Assembly (NCBI RefSeq): GCF_016545825.1 | Contig: NC_052615.1 | Span: 29,633,088 to 29,697,087 of the forward strand | DNA: 64,000 nucleotides | Source of the DNA: Eucalyptus grandis | Taxonomy: Eukaryota; Streptophyta; Magnoliopsida; Myrtales; Myrtaceae | Direction of reading: 5' to 3' | Shown: positions 44,706-55,385 of the stretch, piece after piece | How positions within the stretch are numbered: the stretch's first letter is position 1 | Layout: each line of letters opens with the position of its first letter | Position numbers and translations under genes: made by a program | Notes under the pieces: model-generated | Databases searched by the model: none | What the model was told of the DNA's origin: nothing | Seen by the model: the letters and a program-made list of their open reading frames with translations, nothing else

Positions 44706-46155
44706 AGCCAAATTGGTAGTTTTGTGACGGTAGTACATTTTGACAAACTTTCCCACAGCAACATACCGATTCGCGGCTGCTAAGGCTTTTGATTCTGACC
44801 GTGCTTAGTCAAGATTTGAATTTTAACTGCGACTTTGACTCGCCCGAGTCTGGAAGTCATAGTCCAAAATCGTTAAAACTTTCAAACATGTTGAATCGTA
44901 AAATCTTCAACTTCATTTCCAGTTCTTTTTTCACCACCCTACTTCGGAACTTGATCTGTAACTGAGCAAACGACGGAAGCTTCTGCCGGACTCGGTCATC
45001 GTTCGGCTCCGCCCTGGCTCATGGGTAATATTTGCCGTCACTGTCCTTCGAGGGAATGTTAATCTCCAAGGCAAGGATAAGACCATTGACTATTGTCGTC
45101 TTCTTTTCATCATGTTGTCCGGCAAAGCATAAATTAAACCGGGACATGGTTTCGTTTCGTTAATTAACTGTCAATGGCGACCAACCAGAACCACTGGTTG
45201 TAGATAGATAAAAAAAATGATATTGGCAGGAGGCTGACAGCGTCGGCTGGGACTTGGGATGTGGACATGTGTAAATTATCCTTGGCGCAGCAGTGATTAA
45301 GAGGAAAATTAATGTAGCGTAACAGGTATACTTTCCCGACACTCGAGGCATTGCTTCAAACCATTAAATGGAACAGCTCTTTAGTTTTCGAATATCATGA
45401 ATCTCCACTTTAAGATTTTCTGATCTCGAAAAAACATTCTGATTCATAAGATATTGAGAAAAGAGCATAATTATTAAACTAGCTCATCTTATCATATTAA
45501 CTTTTTTATTCTAACCTTTAAATATCACCAGGTCTAAAGGAGAAATGTTTAGAAGAACATTTAAAAGAAGATAGTGGAATTTTGGGAGATTTTCTCTTCT
45601 CCGGACTCTACTTTCTTTTTCTCTTTTTTCAATTCAAACATCACATTGCCTTATATGACTAAGGTTGAAGGGTATTACAGACTTTATTCCATAGAAAACC
45701 TTTGGACAAACTCTGAGTGAGACTTAGATGCAGGCAGCCATTAAAAATTAAACAATGAGGTCTAGTTGATCCGGTTGGTTCAAGTAGAATTTTCAAATGC
45801 CAGCTAATGGTGATCCGTCCTTGGACATCGGGGGTGAAGGAAAAGAACCATCCTTGGCATCATCAGAGTTTGTCGGTCTACAAATACACACCAAGAAGTA
45901 GGAAAAAGGAATACGACTTCATTCAAGCGAGTTGACTAATCGTGATTGGCCTACTGCCGTATAAAACAGTGCGGTGCAAATATGAGTAAACACATTATCA
46001 CGCATTTGTTATACAATCCAAGAAGCTAACCGTGGCCAATGTTCAGTACATTGACTGACCCAGCTAAGGGCAAGTGCTAGAGAAAGAGATCATTTCAATG
46101 AGCTGCTCACGGATGTCTGTCCGCTTCTAGTAATCTTTAAATATGCAGCTTTGTC
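44706..46155. repeat. Flank block, unit 3 (right part) to the end of the duplication
   Basis: It matches 30,195-31,818. The decayed minus-strand frame of the shared block appears at 45,147-44,940. No gene is supported. Confidence 0.7.
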
Positions 46156-46620
46156 AAACCCGAAGAGTTTCTGCGCACGTAGTCGTTAGTCTGAGCATAC
46201 CCGAAAGCCGAGTGATCAAATCCCTATGGGCTGATGCCCCTGATCATTGTCTTAAGGGCATGATGCTCAAATCCAAGTGAAAGCAGTTCAAGGCAGTTGA
46301 TAACCAAAAATGGAGGCAGAGAAGCACATGGGTTATTCAAGAGATGCCCAGAAAAATATGTACATTCATTTCCTCTCCCTGCCTTCAATGCTTTATTACT
46401 TCTCTATATATCTATACATATTCTCATCAACAGTGAAAACTGCGAAAGCCAAGATGACAAATGGACCCCTATGAAGCATGAACTTTACAAAAAGAAGCCC
46501 TGGCTCTCAGGTACGTCTTGGAGGCTTGGACAATCAGGAACATCAACCAAAACCATGACTTATTAACATCACAATCCCACTATTTGCTTTCTCAAGCCTC
46601 AAAGAAACTTCAGATTTTTA
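46156..46620. other. 3' flank of the HIPP gene
   Basis: Single-copy-looking sequence that probably holds the 3' untranslated region of the minus-strand HIPP gene. No other gene seen. Confidence 0.4.
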
Positions 46621-46623
46621 ATT

Positions 46624-47505
46624 TCAACATATGACACAAGCATTGGGGTTCTCTTCCATGCTGACCGCGTGGTAATATCTGGTGAGGTGTGGATTATAGG
46701 CTTCGTAGGCCTTGACAAGCTCTGCAATCTGCTGCTCTTCCTTCTTCTTCTTGTCGTCCTCCTTCTTGCCTTCCTCCTTCTTGGGCTCTTCCTTTTTCGG
46801 CTCTTCCTTCTTCTTCTCAGGTTCCTTGGCCGGCCCGACCGTTAGAATCTCGGTGTACCATTTCTTCTTCAGCTTGCTCACCACCTCGACTGGGTCAACA
46901 GTCCCAATGACTGTCATTTTTTTCTCTTTCAAGTCCATGGCAATAGAATCAATTCCTGGTGATTCCACAAAGATAAAAAAAAATGGACCAATAGCGTTAC
47001 AGGCCTGTCTGAGAGACCAAAAGACATTGAATGAATTCTCTTATGACCCATCAAAGGAATTAAGAAAGTGTTTGAGCTAGTTCTAGTGATCAATGGCTTC
47101 ATCACTATCTGAGCCAATTACGACTACTTTCTTATATGAAGTTAGTAATCTAACTGCATATTCCCCATGAACCAAAAAGAGAAGGAAGTCTTGTTATTAC
47201 CAGAAAGGCCAGAAACTGCTTTCATGGCCTTCTGCTTTGCTTTGTCGTCGTGCACCTCCACTTTCAGGACCACCTTCTGCACAAGAACAAAAAGATCATT
47301 AGTACGCAAACAAGAACAGCAACAAAATCCTGTAAAAGTCAAAAGACAATAAGCTGAACCGATTCTGGAAAAGAAACACTTTCAAAACTTGTAAGGAGTG
47401 GAGGTAAATCATATAATCAAAACACATGTATCTTCTATGAAACTCATCATGATCAGACCATCAGACTGAATCAACAAAAGGGAAGGTCCCAACTCTCACC
47501 TTCAT
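46624..47505 (-). CDS. Heavy-metal-associated isoprenylated plant protein (HIPP-like), metal site lost
   Basis: Exons on the minus strand: 47,505-47,500 (ATG AAG only), 47,276-47,201 and 46,955-46,624, with GT/AG junctions, giving 137 aa. Residues 1-65 form an HMA-like fold ([20 protein letters not shown], then [20 protein letters not shown] and [13 protein letters not shown]). Residues 70-103 are a Lys/Glu-rich linker, and the protein ends CVIC, a CaaX prenylation signal. HIPPs are membrane- or nucleus-associated metallochaperone-like proteins. The CxxC metal ligand pair expected in the first loop is absent (EVHDDKA), which matches a known subgroup of HIPPs that lack it; metal binding is therefore doubtful. 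The six-base first exon was chosen because it supplies the start and an in-frame GTGAGA donor, a structure common in this family. Confidence 0.85.
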
Positions 47506-48420
47506 TTCTGTTGTGTACAGAGGAGTGACCTGGAAATTTGCAGGGACTCTAAAGAAAGTCAAAGATAACACTAAAAAAGAGGGAGATAGAGAGGAATGAA
47601 TCAGACCCGGGAAATGAAGAAGCACGGATTATAGGAAGAGGAATAAGAGGAAAGTGAGGAAATAATCAAAGAGGAAGGTGGATGGACCTATAAAAGCCAC
47701 TGGTCGCTTTTTCTTTTTGGCAAATTTAAACCAGACAATAATGCTGACAAGAAGAGTCGAACAAAACGGACGAAAGGTGGAAAGAGAAACTGGCGTATGG
47801 AACAAGGAAAGGAAATGGACTCAATTTAAATTGGCAAGCGATTGAAACTTTGGACTACGTCGAGGTCGTTGACAGGTTCATGGGATCTCCTTTGGAATTG
47901 TGTCCACATAAATAATGCCAGTGAAGAAAAAAGAGAAAGATAAATTATCAGAATTTTTGTCTTTTGCCTCATAGCTTCTAGTTCTATTTTCCCTCCCTAT
48001 GTTCAATTTATGGAAAATGAAAGGTTTTATGCTTATCTTTTCGTGTCCCCATGATTTTCGAATTTTTATTTAGAAGAGTTGATGTCATTTTCGAACATCT
48101 TTAATGATTTGTTCTTTTCCCCCCTTAATTTATGACCTTCAAACTTTCACGTATGGACTCGTTCAACTAGATCTAGAAGGTCCCCCGTTTGAAGATGAGT
48201 CCATGCCAAGGGTCAGTCAATCCCCACGGGGGAGAGAAAAGTTGTGCAATAATGATCATGGTTGACTTGCTGCAAGAGCACCTAACCTTGCAATTAGAAT
48301 GTCCATGTCTATATTCTGGCGTGCTTGGCTCTGTATATAAATTTCCGTACTCTGTTCTTCATCTTTGTGCAGCAAAAAACCTTTGCGTTTTTTTTTTTTT
48401 AATTATGTAAAAGCTCTATT
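47506..48420. other. Upstream region of the HIPP gene; no other gene
   Basis: It contains the 5' leader of the minus-strand gene and ordinary intergenic sequence. A TATAAA-like CTATAAAAG at 47,687 is on the + strand, not the gene strand. Confidence 0.4.
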
Positions 48421-48592
48421 TAATTATAGAGCTAGGGCTACTAGCCACTGCCAAGACCGGGTGACTCTCGTGGGGCACCGGGTGAGGGCCCATGAGTGAG
48501 GACCACTATCAATTGCTGCCCTCACCGGTCATAGCCCTACCCTAGTGGCTAGCAAATGTCATCAATGGCCCCTTGTCGGTCTTAACAATAAA

Positions 48593-48642
<50 letters not shown>

Positions 48643-48893
48643 AAAAATAACCAATAAAAAATTCAAAAAATTAAAATTTCAAAACAAACCACGTAGAATG
48701 GCGGTGTTCATGTTATCAATTTTAAAATTAAAATTGACCATATGGACCACATTAATAAATTATTAAAAGATTTATGATTAATATTAGTCATATTGAAAGA
48801 TTCAGTACTTAATTATCAAAATATGCAATAGATTTAAGGTTATATTGGCCAAATTGATGAGCGTAATAAATATAGGACTTTTTAAGGAAATTT
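48420..48893. mobile_element. Truncated long-TIR MITE with GC-rich core
   Basis: A GC-rich core (48,430-48,590, with CTAGGGCTACTAGCC and CCCTAGTGGCTAGC as inverted pieces) is followed by AT-rich sequence. This ends ATAGGACTTTTTAAGGAAATTTTACC, the same terminal style as the elements at 49,612 and 60,815. It adjoins a copia coding fragment, so it probably inserted into that element. Confidence 0.5.
48597..48639. repeat. (AT)n microsatellite
   Basis: About twenty-one uninterrupted AT units inside the MITE remnant. Confidence 0.95.
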
Positions 48894-48897
48894 TACC

Positions 48898-49090
48898 CTT
48901 GATCTTGTCCATTTCTCTTTTGCCGATCAAACTGCGGACGCTTTTACGAAGGCCGTCTGTCCCACGCCATTCTCAAGTCTGTTGTCCAAACTCCAATCGG
49001 TTTCTTTGCAAACGGCTAGAATTATGGGAGATGTTAAATAAAGAATCTTAGGGATTGCAGAGATATCTTTGTATATGAATGTGTTTAGGT
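48898..49090 (+). pseudogene. copia RNase H C-terminus and start of its 3' LTR
   Basis: The frame 48,898-49,041 encodes FADQTADAFTKAV followed by PFSSLLSKLQSV, the invariant end of copia polyproteins (Q.AD.FTK, F..L..KL), and stops at 49,041. The overlapping TGTTAAATAAAGAATC at 49,032 looks like the LTR start. Only this end remains; the upstream part is cut by the MITE. Confidence 0.75.
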
Positions 49091-49611
49091 GACTCTGTAT
49101 TCCCTCGAATTTTGCAACTCAGCGACCCACGATGTCTTTACCTTTAGATGACTTGAAGATGGTCCATGATAATTTCAAGGTTGTGTAACCGATGTAACCT
49201 AAGCGACACAAATTGTTTGTATATGAATCTCCCATGACAATACATCCAAATTTCAATCTTTGTACATTGTATTCCACCGGAAAAACCAAAAAAAAATCCG
49301 GACAGCATTTCCGGTGCTTGAATGAAATAGCCGGTTGTGGATTCCCATCTGAATCGACATGCATAAATTTCTTGATCAAGAAATCCAATCTCCGGGTGAC
49401 GATGGTATTTTTTATTGATGTGTTGAAAGATCGTATGTATCAAGAAAATAGGTTCACTTGTTGGAGCAAGCTGTCAACATATCGGACATACTCAACAATC
49501 TAGAATTTAGGTAGGGCAACCCTTAAATCGCATCTAATTGGCAACCAGAATGTTGCCTCGACTAACAAAAATAGCCAATTATATACTAGTCCATGAAATG
49601 ATTTGACCTCA
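49091..49611. other. No recognised gene
   Basis: Overlapping frames of 60-100 codons occur on both strands (49,119-49,503) but show no family motif that I recognise. It may include the rest of the copia LTR. Confidence 0.3.
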
Positions 49612-50607
49612 GGAAAAGTACTATAAAAGTCTTAAATTTATTGCAATAATATTAATTCAGTCTTAAACATTTTTATTTGACCAATTTAATCTTAACTTTT
49701 TTACGTTGGTATCAATTCAGACCATTTGGCCAATTTAAGCCGGAAATTACTAACGTGAATGCCGGTGGTTTTACATAACATGGTTAGCGTTAATGTGGAC
49801 ATTTTAAACAATATTCTAATATTTTTTTGGATTTTTTTGCATTTTTAAAATAATCTTTTCCTCTCTTTTTTTCCTTATTTTCCCCTCTCCCTCTTCTTTG
49901 CTTTTTCTTTTTTACGGTGGCCAGTGATGGTCCTGGCCACCAACCACATCCATGGCTAGCGAGGGCTAGCCTCGCCCTCACCAATCATAGCAAATGGTCG
50001 ACCTCATCGGGCCTCCCCTAGGCAAGGGCGAGGTTGGTTGGGCCTCATTGTCACATAAGCAAGGCTCACTAGGCCTCGCCCTCACCCAGGCAAGCATTGG
50101 TGAGGCTAGCCCTCACTCAAGCGAGACGCGGCAAGGACGCTCTGGCCTAGGTGATGGTTAGCCTCGCCAGATTTGGCGAGAGGGCCTCACCTTGCCGTGC
50201 GTGGACGGTCAACGCTCACCCTTGCCCAGGGGTGGCCCATTGAGGCCAATCATTGCTTGCAGCCGGCGAGAGTGACCCAGGCGAGGCCAGCCCTCACTAG
50301 CCATGGCTATGTCCAGTGGCCAACGATAGCCATTGGCAAAAAGTCAAAGCAAAGAAGAGGGAAAAAATATATTTTTAAAAATATTCTAAAAATATTAAAA
50401 TTTTATTAAAATTTTCTACAATAGTGTTGGACATACCATGTAGGACGGTCAACATTCACATTAATAAATTGTTGCCTAAATTGGCCAGATTTATTGAATT
50501 GGTATAAATGTGAAAATGTTTAGGATTAAATTGGTCTAATTAAAAGTTTAATACCGAATTAATACCAATACAATATATTTATGACTTTTTTAGTACTTTT
50601 CTCATTT
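49612..50607. mobile_element. Non-autonomous element with TIRs of about 250 bp and GC-rich core
   Basis: The left arm begins GGAAAAGTACTATAAAAGTC. The right arm, read on the minus strand from 50,607, begins GAGAAAAGTACTAAAAAAGTC and stays similar for about 200 bases (blocks ATTAATTCAGTCTTAAAC, ACCAATTTAATC and GGCCAATTTA). The core 49,910-50,340 is GC-rich with repeated GCCTCGCC/CTAGCC motifs. Long TIRs with a captured-looking core suggest a Mutator-like MITE. Exact target duplications could not be fixed. Confidence 0.65.
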
Positions 50608-50645
50608 GATCATTGTGAAGCATCACATATTATCAGAATGGCAAG

Positions 50646-52170
50646 TTTTTTTTTGGGTCAAAAATAACTTTAGATTACTAACTCAAAGATGAATTACAAC
50701 CAGTACCAAATTCGAGACTTAAAATTAACCAAAGGGAATGAGGGGGATAAGCAACCCAGTTGGATGGTAGGGTTCCAGCTCGGTTGGCCTTGGCTACCCA
50801 ATTCGCAACACGAATTGCTTCTCTAGGCTCATATTTTAGTTTAATTCCTACTCCTAGTTGGGCCAATAGAAGACCACAATCCTGGATGATGGACATAGAA
50901 GTCCAAGGGATTTCCATTTGGCCCATGACACAATTCACAGCATCTAAGTTGTTTGAAGCTATCTCCACGTGCAGAAGACTTTGACTTTGGTGTACTTGTG
51001 CACAACTCAACTCACGCCTCAAATTTATCCACGAGAGAGCTTCTCTAATTGCTAGGGTTTCAGCTACAAACGCAGAGGGGGCTCGGATTTGCTTTGCGAA
51101 CCCATCTATGAGTGTTCCATCTTCATTTCTATAGATCCCCGCAACCGATCCTTCCATCGTGGAGCTACACCATGAGCCGTCAACGTTCAGTTTCAGAGAT
51201 CTTAGAAGCGGTGGGTTCCAGCTTTTTGTTGGAGGACGGATCGCTGAGTTTGATCGAACCATGTTGGTATTCCATCTTGCGAACAATTGGGTGTATATGA
51301 TTAGCTTCTTCCATGAGTTGTTTTGGACGAGGTTTGCATCCTTGAAAGATGAAGGCATTTCTCGACTTCCAAATTTGCCAGAAGACTCCTACAAACAGAG
51401 CCTTGGATGGAGGGGTGGCTTTCGAGGTAAGAATTTTACATACCTTTTTGTCGATTCGAGTAATACTTGTTAGGGAGGTATCGACTTCAAGTTTGGGATC
51501 TAACCCTATCTCCTTTGTCCAGGCACATAAAAAAATAAAAAATGTTTGATTGATTCTGGAGCATGGCCGCATAAAGGACATAACGAGTCAGGTATCATAT
51601 TCCTCCTGTAAAGGTTCTCTTTGGTAGGAAGAACATTGTTGCAAACACTCCACAATAGGAATCTGATTTTGGGATAGGTTTGTAGTTTCCAAATCTCAGT
51701 CCACAATCGTTTGGGATTCTGATAAGAAGTTGATGCCGAATGCTCTATTTGAGTTGTCCCTTGGGTGCAAAGTTTGTTATAGCCACTTTTTACTTTGTAC
51801 AAGCCTAAACTGTTCGCTGTCCAAAGTAGTTTGTCTGGCCTAGGGTTTAGGCTTAGGGGAGTAGCTAATATTTCTTGTACAATACTATCTCCAAAAGTCT
51901 CATTAAGTAATTGTAAGTTCCATTCCTGGATCTCTAATTAATCAAGTCCGCTACAAAGTGGGGATCACTTTGATTTGTAGGACCTCCAACTTTCCCAGAT
52001 AGCAACCACCTATCCTCTTTATTCTTGATGTTTTTCCCATCGCCTACCTCCCATTTGATCTCCGGTTCAATAACATCTCTTCCCAATTAGTATACTTTGC
52101 CAACCCCAGGAGGGTCTAGGGCCTTTTTTAGCGTTCCAAAAATCTCCTCTAGGAAAGTAAAGTCCTCTAA
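50646..52170 (-). pseudogene. LINE (L1-type) 3' half: RT zinc-binding domain and RNase H
   Basis: On the minus strand: a zf-RVT domain (51,802-51,506, with KIRFLLWSVCNNVLPTKENL and CPLCGHAPESIKHFLF), a linker, and a plant RVT_3-type RNase H (51,300-50,678, with LKLNVDGSW, AETLAIREALSW and ANWVAKANRAG). A degraded upstream part (RIGDGK-like, EDRWLLSG) reaches about 52,170. A T run at 50,646-50,654 is the poly-A tail in element orientation. Stops and shifts separate the domains, so it is 5'-truncated and dead. The RNase H frame of 226 codons is still open. Confidence 0.8.
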
Positions 52171-53390
52171 AAATTCTGCTCTATAACGGTGGACATTTGT
52201 CCACTTGCATCAACAATTGTTACCATGTATTGCCGCTTGTCAATTACGACCCGACTACCGGCTACGAAGGATGTCTACGTAAGATAAAGAGGCTCATTCA
52301 AGTGACGGGTTTGACTGTTGAGGATCCTTATCTGAACACTCATCATCCCCATTCTCTTTTAAATTCTAACTTAATTATCAGAAATTGTCCAATTAGCCAT
52401 AACCAATTCTACGAATGTCAATTTAATTATATAATTTCCGATTTAGTTAATTTATTCCTAAACCATTGTAGGAAATTTCAATGTAGTTTTTCCACCTAAT
52501 TTTCGTAAAAAAATCACTGATATATCTAGCTATCCTACATGGCACACCACTTTGTAGCGGTTTCTAGTAAAAATTAGACAAAAAGGATTATATTGGAATT
52601 TTATGCGAAAGTTTAAAACTAAATTGACAAAATTAAAAATATTAAGATTAAATTAGCATCCGTACAATAATTTAGGACCGATTCAATAATTTTCCTGACT
52701 ATTCCGGGTCCTATACCCGGATGCCTTGGCTCGCGTCATCTGTTGCAGATGCGTCCAAAGAGGCTAGGGCCTTGTCTGGTGTGGTGGTTGTCCAAGTTCG
52801 GCAATTAACACCGTCGCTTCTGTCGTTGAAGTTGAATACGTAAATTAAAAGCCCTTTTGGAAGCTCCGCTCATGTTGATTGGGCCTGATCGGCACATTGC
52901 CGGCGGCGTCCCAGATGCAGAGGACAGGTCCAGTTCCAATGAACCCAAAACTCATCAGGCCCAGCAATTTGACCTCATCATCAATCGTCATAGTATTGAA
53001 TCTTTTGTCGTGGTTTTTGGGGGGAAAATGAAAGGAAGAAAAGACCTCTTGGTGTGGTTCGGAAATTGAAGAGATTTGAGCTGGCACTGAACTTGCCGTG
53101 GGTCGCATTTCTTTTGTAGTCAAATTGGATTAATCTATAAGCAACCAGGTTGGACTCCACTGGACATGCAATGGCGTGAGAACTTTGAACAAGTCGTCTC
53201 AGGGAAACGTCAGGATTTTTCCTTCTTCATGGGGTTAAGACTAAAGACTCAGAAATTCTTGATATTTTCGTGATTTCTTTGAATCTCCCGAAGTGGAGCA
53301 TATGATGTGGTGTGAATGATCCTGTCTCTGGCTAAAAGGAAGGGAAAAAAATCTTGGACCTTTTCAAGTACTTACATGTTGAGAAAATGA
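52171..53390. other. No gene; repeat of the long-TIR type at 52,480-52,710
   Basis: The stretch 52,570-52,700 (AAATTAGACAAAAAGGATTATATTGG, TAAATTAGCATCCGTACAATAA) is akin to 18,978-19,100 and 34,550-34,690. The rest, including GC-neutral sequence at 52,740-53,120, shows no recognised gene. Confidence 0.4.
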
Positions 53391-53520
53391 AATTTTAAGA
53401 AGTATATTTGATGTTAGGGTTTGATTGGATTCCCAAAATTTCGATTCCTGATTCGCGTGTTGATTTGACAAGTATGATAAAGAAATCCATAGCCATTGAA
53501 ATTTTAAGAAGTATATTTGC
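53389..53520. repeat. 22-bp direct repeat
   Basis: GAAATTTTAAGAAGTATATTTG occurs from 53,388 and again from 53,498, about 110 bp apart. It may mark a tandem duplication or a short insertion. Confidence 0.8.
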
Positions 53521-55200
53521 ATTCAAAGCAAATGATACAAAAATAGGTCGACTCTTCTGTAAATTGTATATGGGCAATCTTGGGAGGAAAACAAAATAAA
53601 AATCAAAAGAAAGGGTGGCCACTTTTGGTTCATATGTTTGTCTATTTCTTAAAACGTAACGTCTCAAGCGTGAATTGGTGAAATTTATTGACATTCCACA
53701 CTTAAATTATAAGGATCTAGGATGTATCACTCAAATCATTAGTCCAGTGCCGGATATAACCTTTTCCCCTGGGCAAGTTGCGCTCCCATTTAGATTATTC
53801 TAACATGACCCGTTTACGATCCTTATATCTTACCTTGTCACTTGATGAGGGAGAGTATACTTTGTGAATATGTTATAGTGAGTAAAAATAATAGGGGAGT
53901 CACCCACCACTATAATGCAGCCTCTATTTCTCCATACATATTCTTAGCTAAGGTGGGGAAATGGAATTCTGCTTACGTATAGGCACATAGCGAAGCATTG
54001 ACATAATTTTTAAAATTAAAATATACATTAACTACTTCGCATTCCACCACATCAGAGATTTTTCACGGAATAATTCCTAATAAATTTTATTATTTTTGTG
54101 AATTTTTTAATGTGAGGTCCTATAGTCCCACGTTAAATGAGAGACATCTTGTCGCGTAACTCATGAATAAACATCCACCTTCAAAAGGATCATTATGTCG
54201 TGTGGTTACCAATATTCTATGTGATGATTCATTCCTCACGGAACGAGTTGAATCGTTACAAAAGATATCAAAGTGTGATCCACTTCGGTAAATGCGTAAA
54301 TTTTGGACAATTATTCCCATTACGACCCAATGAAGGTAGGGCCTCATTGCTCGGGACGAGAGGGTTCGGACGGGATGCAATTCCCATCGACTTTCAGGGA
54401 TGGCAAAGGGGGGAAAATATCTACTTACCCACATGAAGAATGAAAAGTATTATCATGCCTTGTGGGCCAACACCGACAAAGGCGTCTGATTTCTAAGTTG
54501 GGGAATTTGCGAGACTCCAAAATCTCACATCGGATGCAAATAGCCTATTAAGTGATTTATAAGTCCACACCTTAATTGGCCACCACCTTCTATGGTTACA
54601 CCAAGAAACTCCAATACAAAAGGATTGGAACGACCAAAAAAACCTCCTATCCCTTCTCATGTGATCACAGCAAATAGAGTAAGCCAAAATAGAAATAACT
54701 CGCATTCATTCTAGGGATAATCTCCTCGGTTTGGGGAAAGGGTTAGGGTTGTTGTTATATTCAATGGCCGATTTGACTTTGGAAAAAAAAAGGCATAATT
54801 TCACTCTTCAGAGATGTCCCAACAGGTAATTTAGGCAAGTGAGAAATGGGGTCTTAAAATCTTGATAAGGAAGACTTAGTAGGGATTGGTTTTCTATCGG
54901 AAGCAAAGTTTTGCTCCCTCTTTTCCAGACAGCAGAGCAACACCATAAAGCGACCTGTCCGAAAGACTCCAAAACCCATTGTAGAACGCAACCCAAATCT
55001 CACTCCACAATCAAGCTCTCTCTCCCCGCCGAAACGGAAATCACACAACAATATGATGAAAACCCAGAAGAGAGAACCATCTTCAAGGAAGCGGTCGTAA
55101 TCAGAATATGTACATTTGTATTACAAAGATGACAAGCTGCTGCACAACACCAAAAGAAGATCCTCAGCATCAAAGAAAACGCACGGAAAATGAACACTTT
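53521..55200. other. No recognised gene
   Basis: Frames at 54,120-54,436 and 54,808-55,132 are short and match no family that I know. 54,522-54,563 contains ATCTCACATCGG and, 25 bases on, TATAAG; see the rejected list. Confidence 0.3.
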
Positions 55201-55385
55201 TCAGACGTGCTTGCACCTCAATTATACAGCTTTCGAGGGCCAAGACATATGTCCTCTAAACCTCCTAGAAATTGACCTAAAAATGGATGCCACTTTGAAA
55301 CAAAACTGCAACCTAATTCCCACCAATGTAAACTTGGGTTGAATCCCCTAAAGAAGTTGATTAGAAACCCTTGGCCACGGTGTTT
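55201..55385 (-). other. Probable 3' untranslated region of the ROH1-like gene
   Basis: Non-coding sequence immediately downstream of the minus-strand stop codon. Inferred by position. Confidence 0.4.

Larger units (their letters stand above)
31830..46155. repeat. Segmental duplication, unit 3 (contains ACS gene 2)
   Basis: Head-to-tail copy of 15,440-31,820. It has at least six insertions not found in unit 2: 31,943-32,519, 34,845-35,960, 36,448-37,039, 41,506-42,131, 42,499-43,601 and 44,075-44,705. The homology ends near ATCTTTAAATATGCA at 46,150. Confidence 0.85.

Noticed and set aside
49119..49443. Overlapping minus-strand frames of 89 and 99 codons
   Set aside because: No recognisable domain, and frames of this size also occur on the opposite strand. 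Probably chance or LTR sequence.
54522..54563. USE-like ATCTCACATCGG followed 25 bases later by TATAAG, the layout of plant pol III snRNA promoters
   Set aside because: The sequence downstream resembles no U6, U3, 7SL or MRP RNA, and similar strings occur in plant LTRs. Not enough for an RNA gene.
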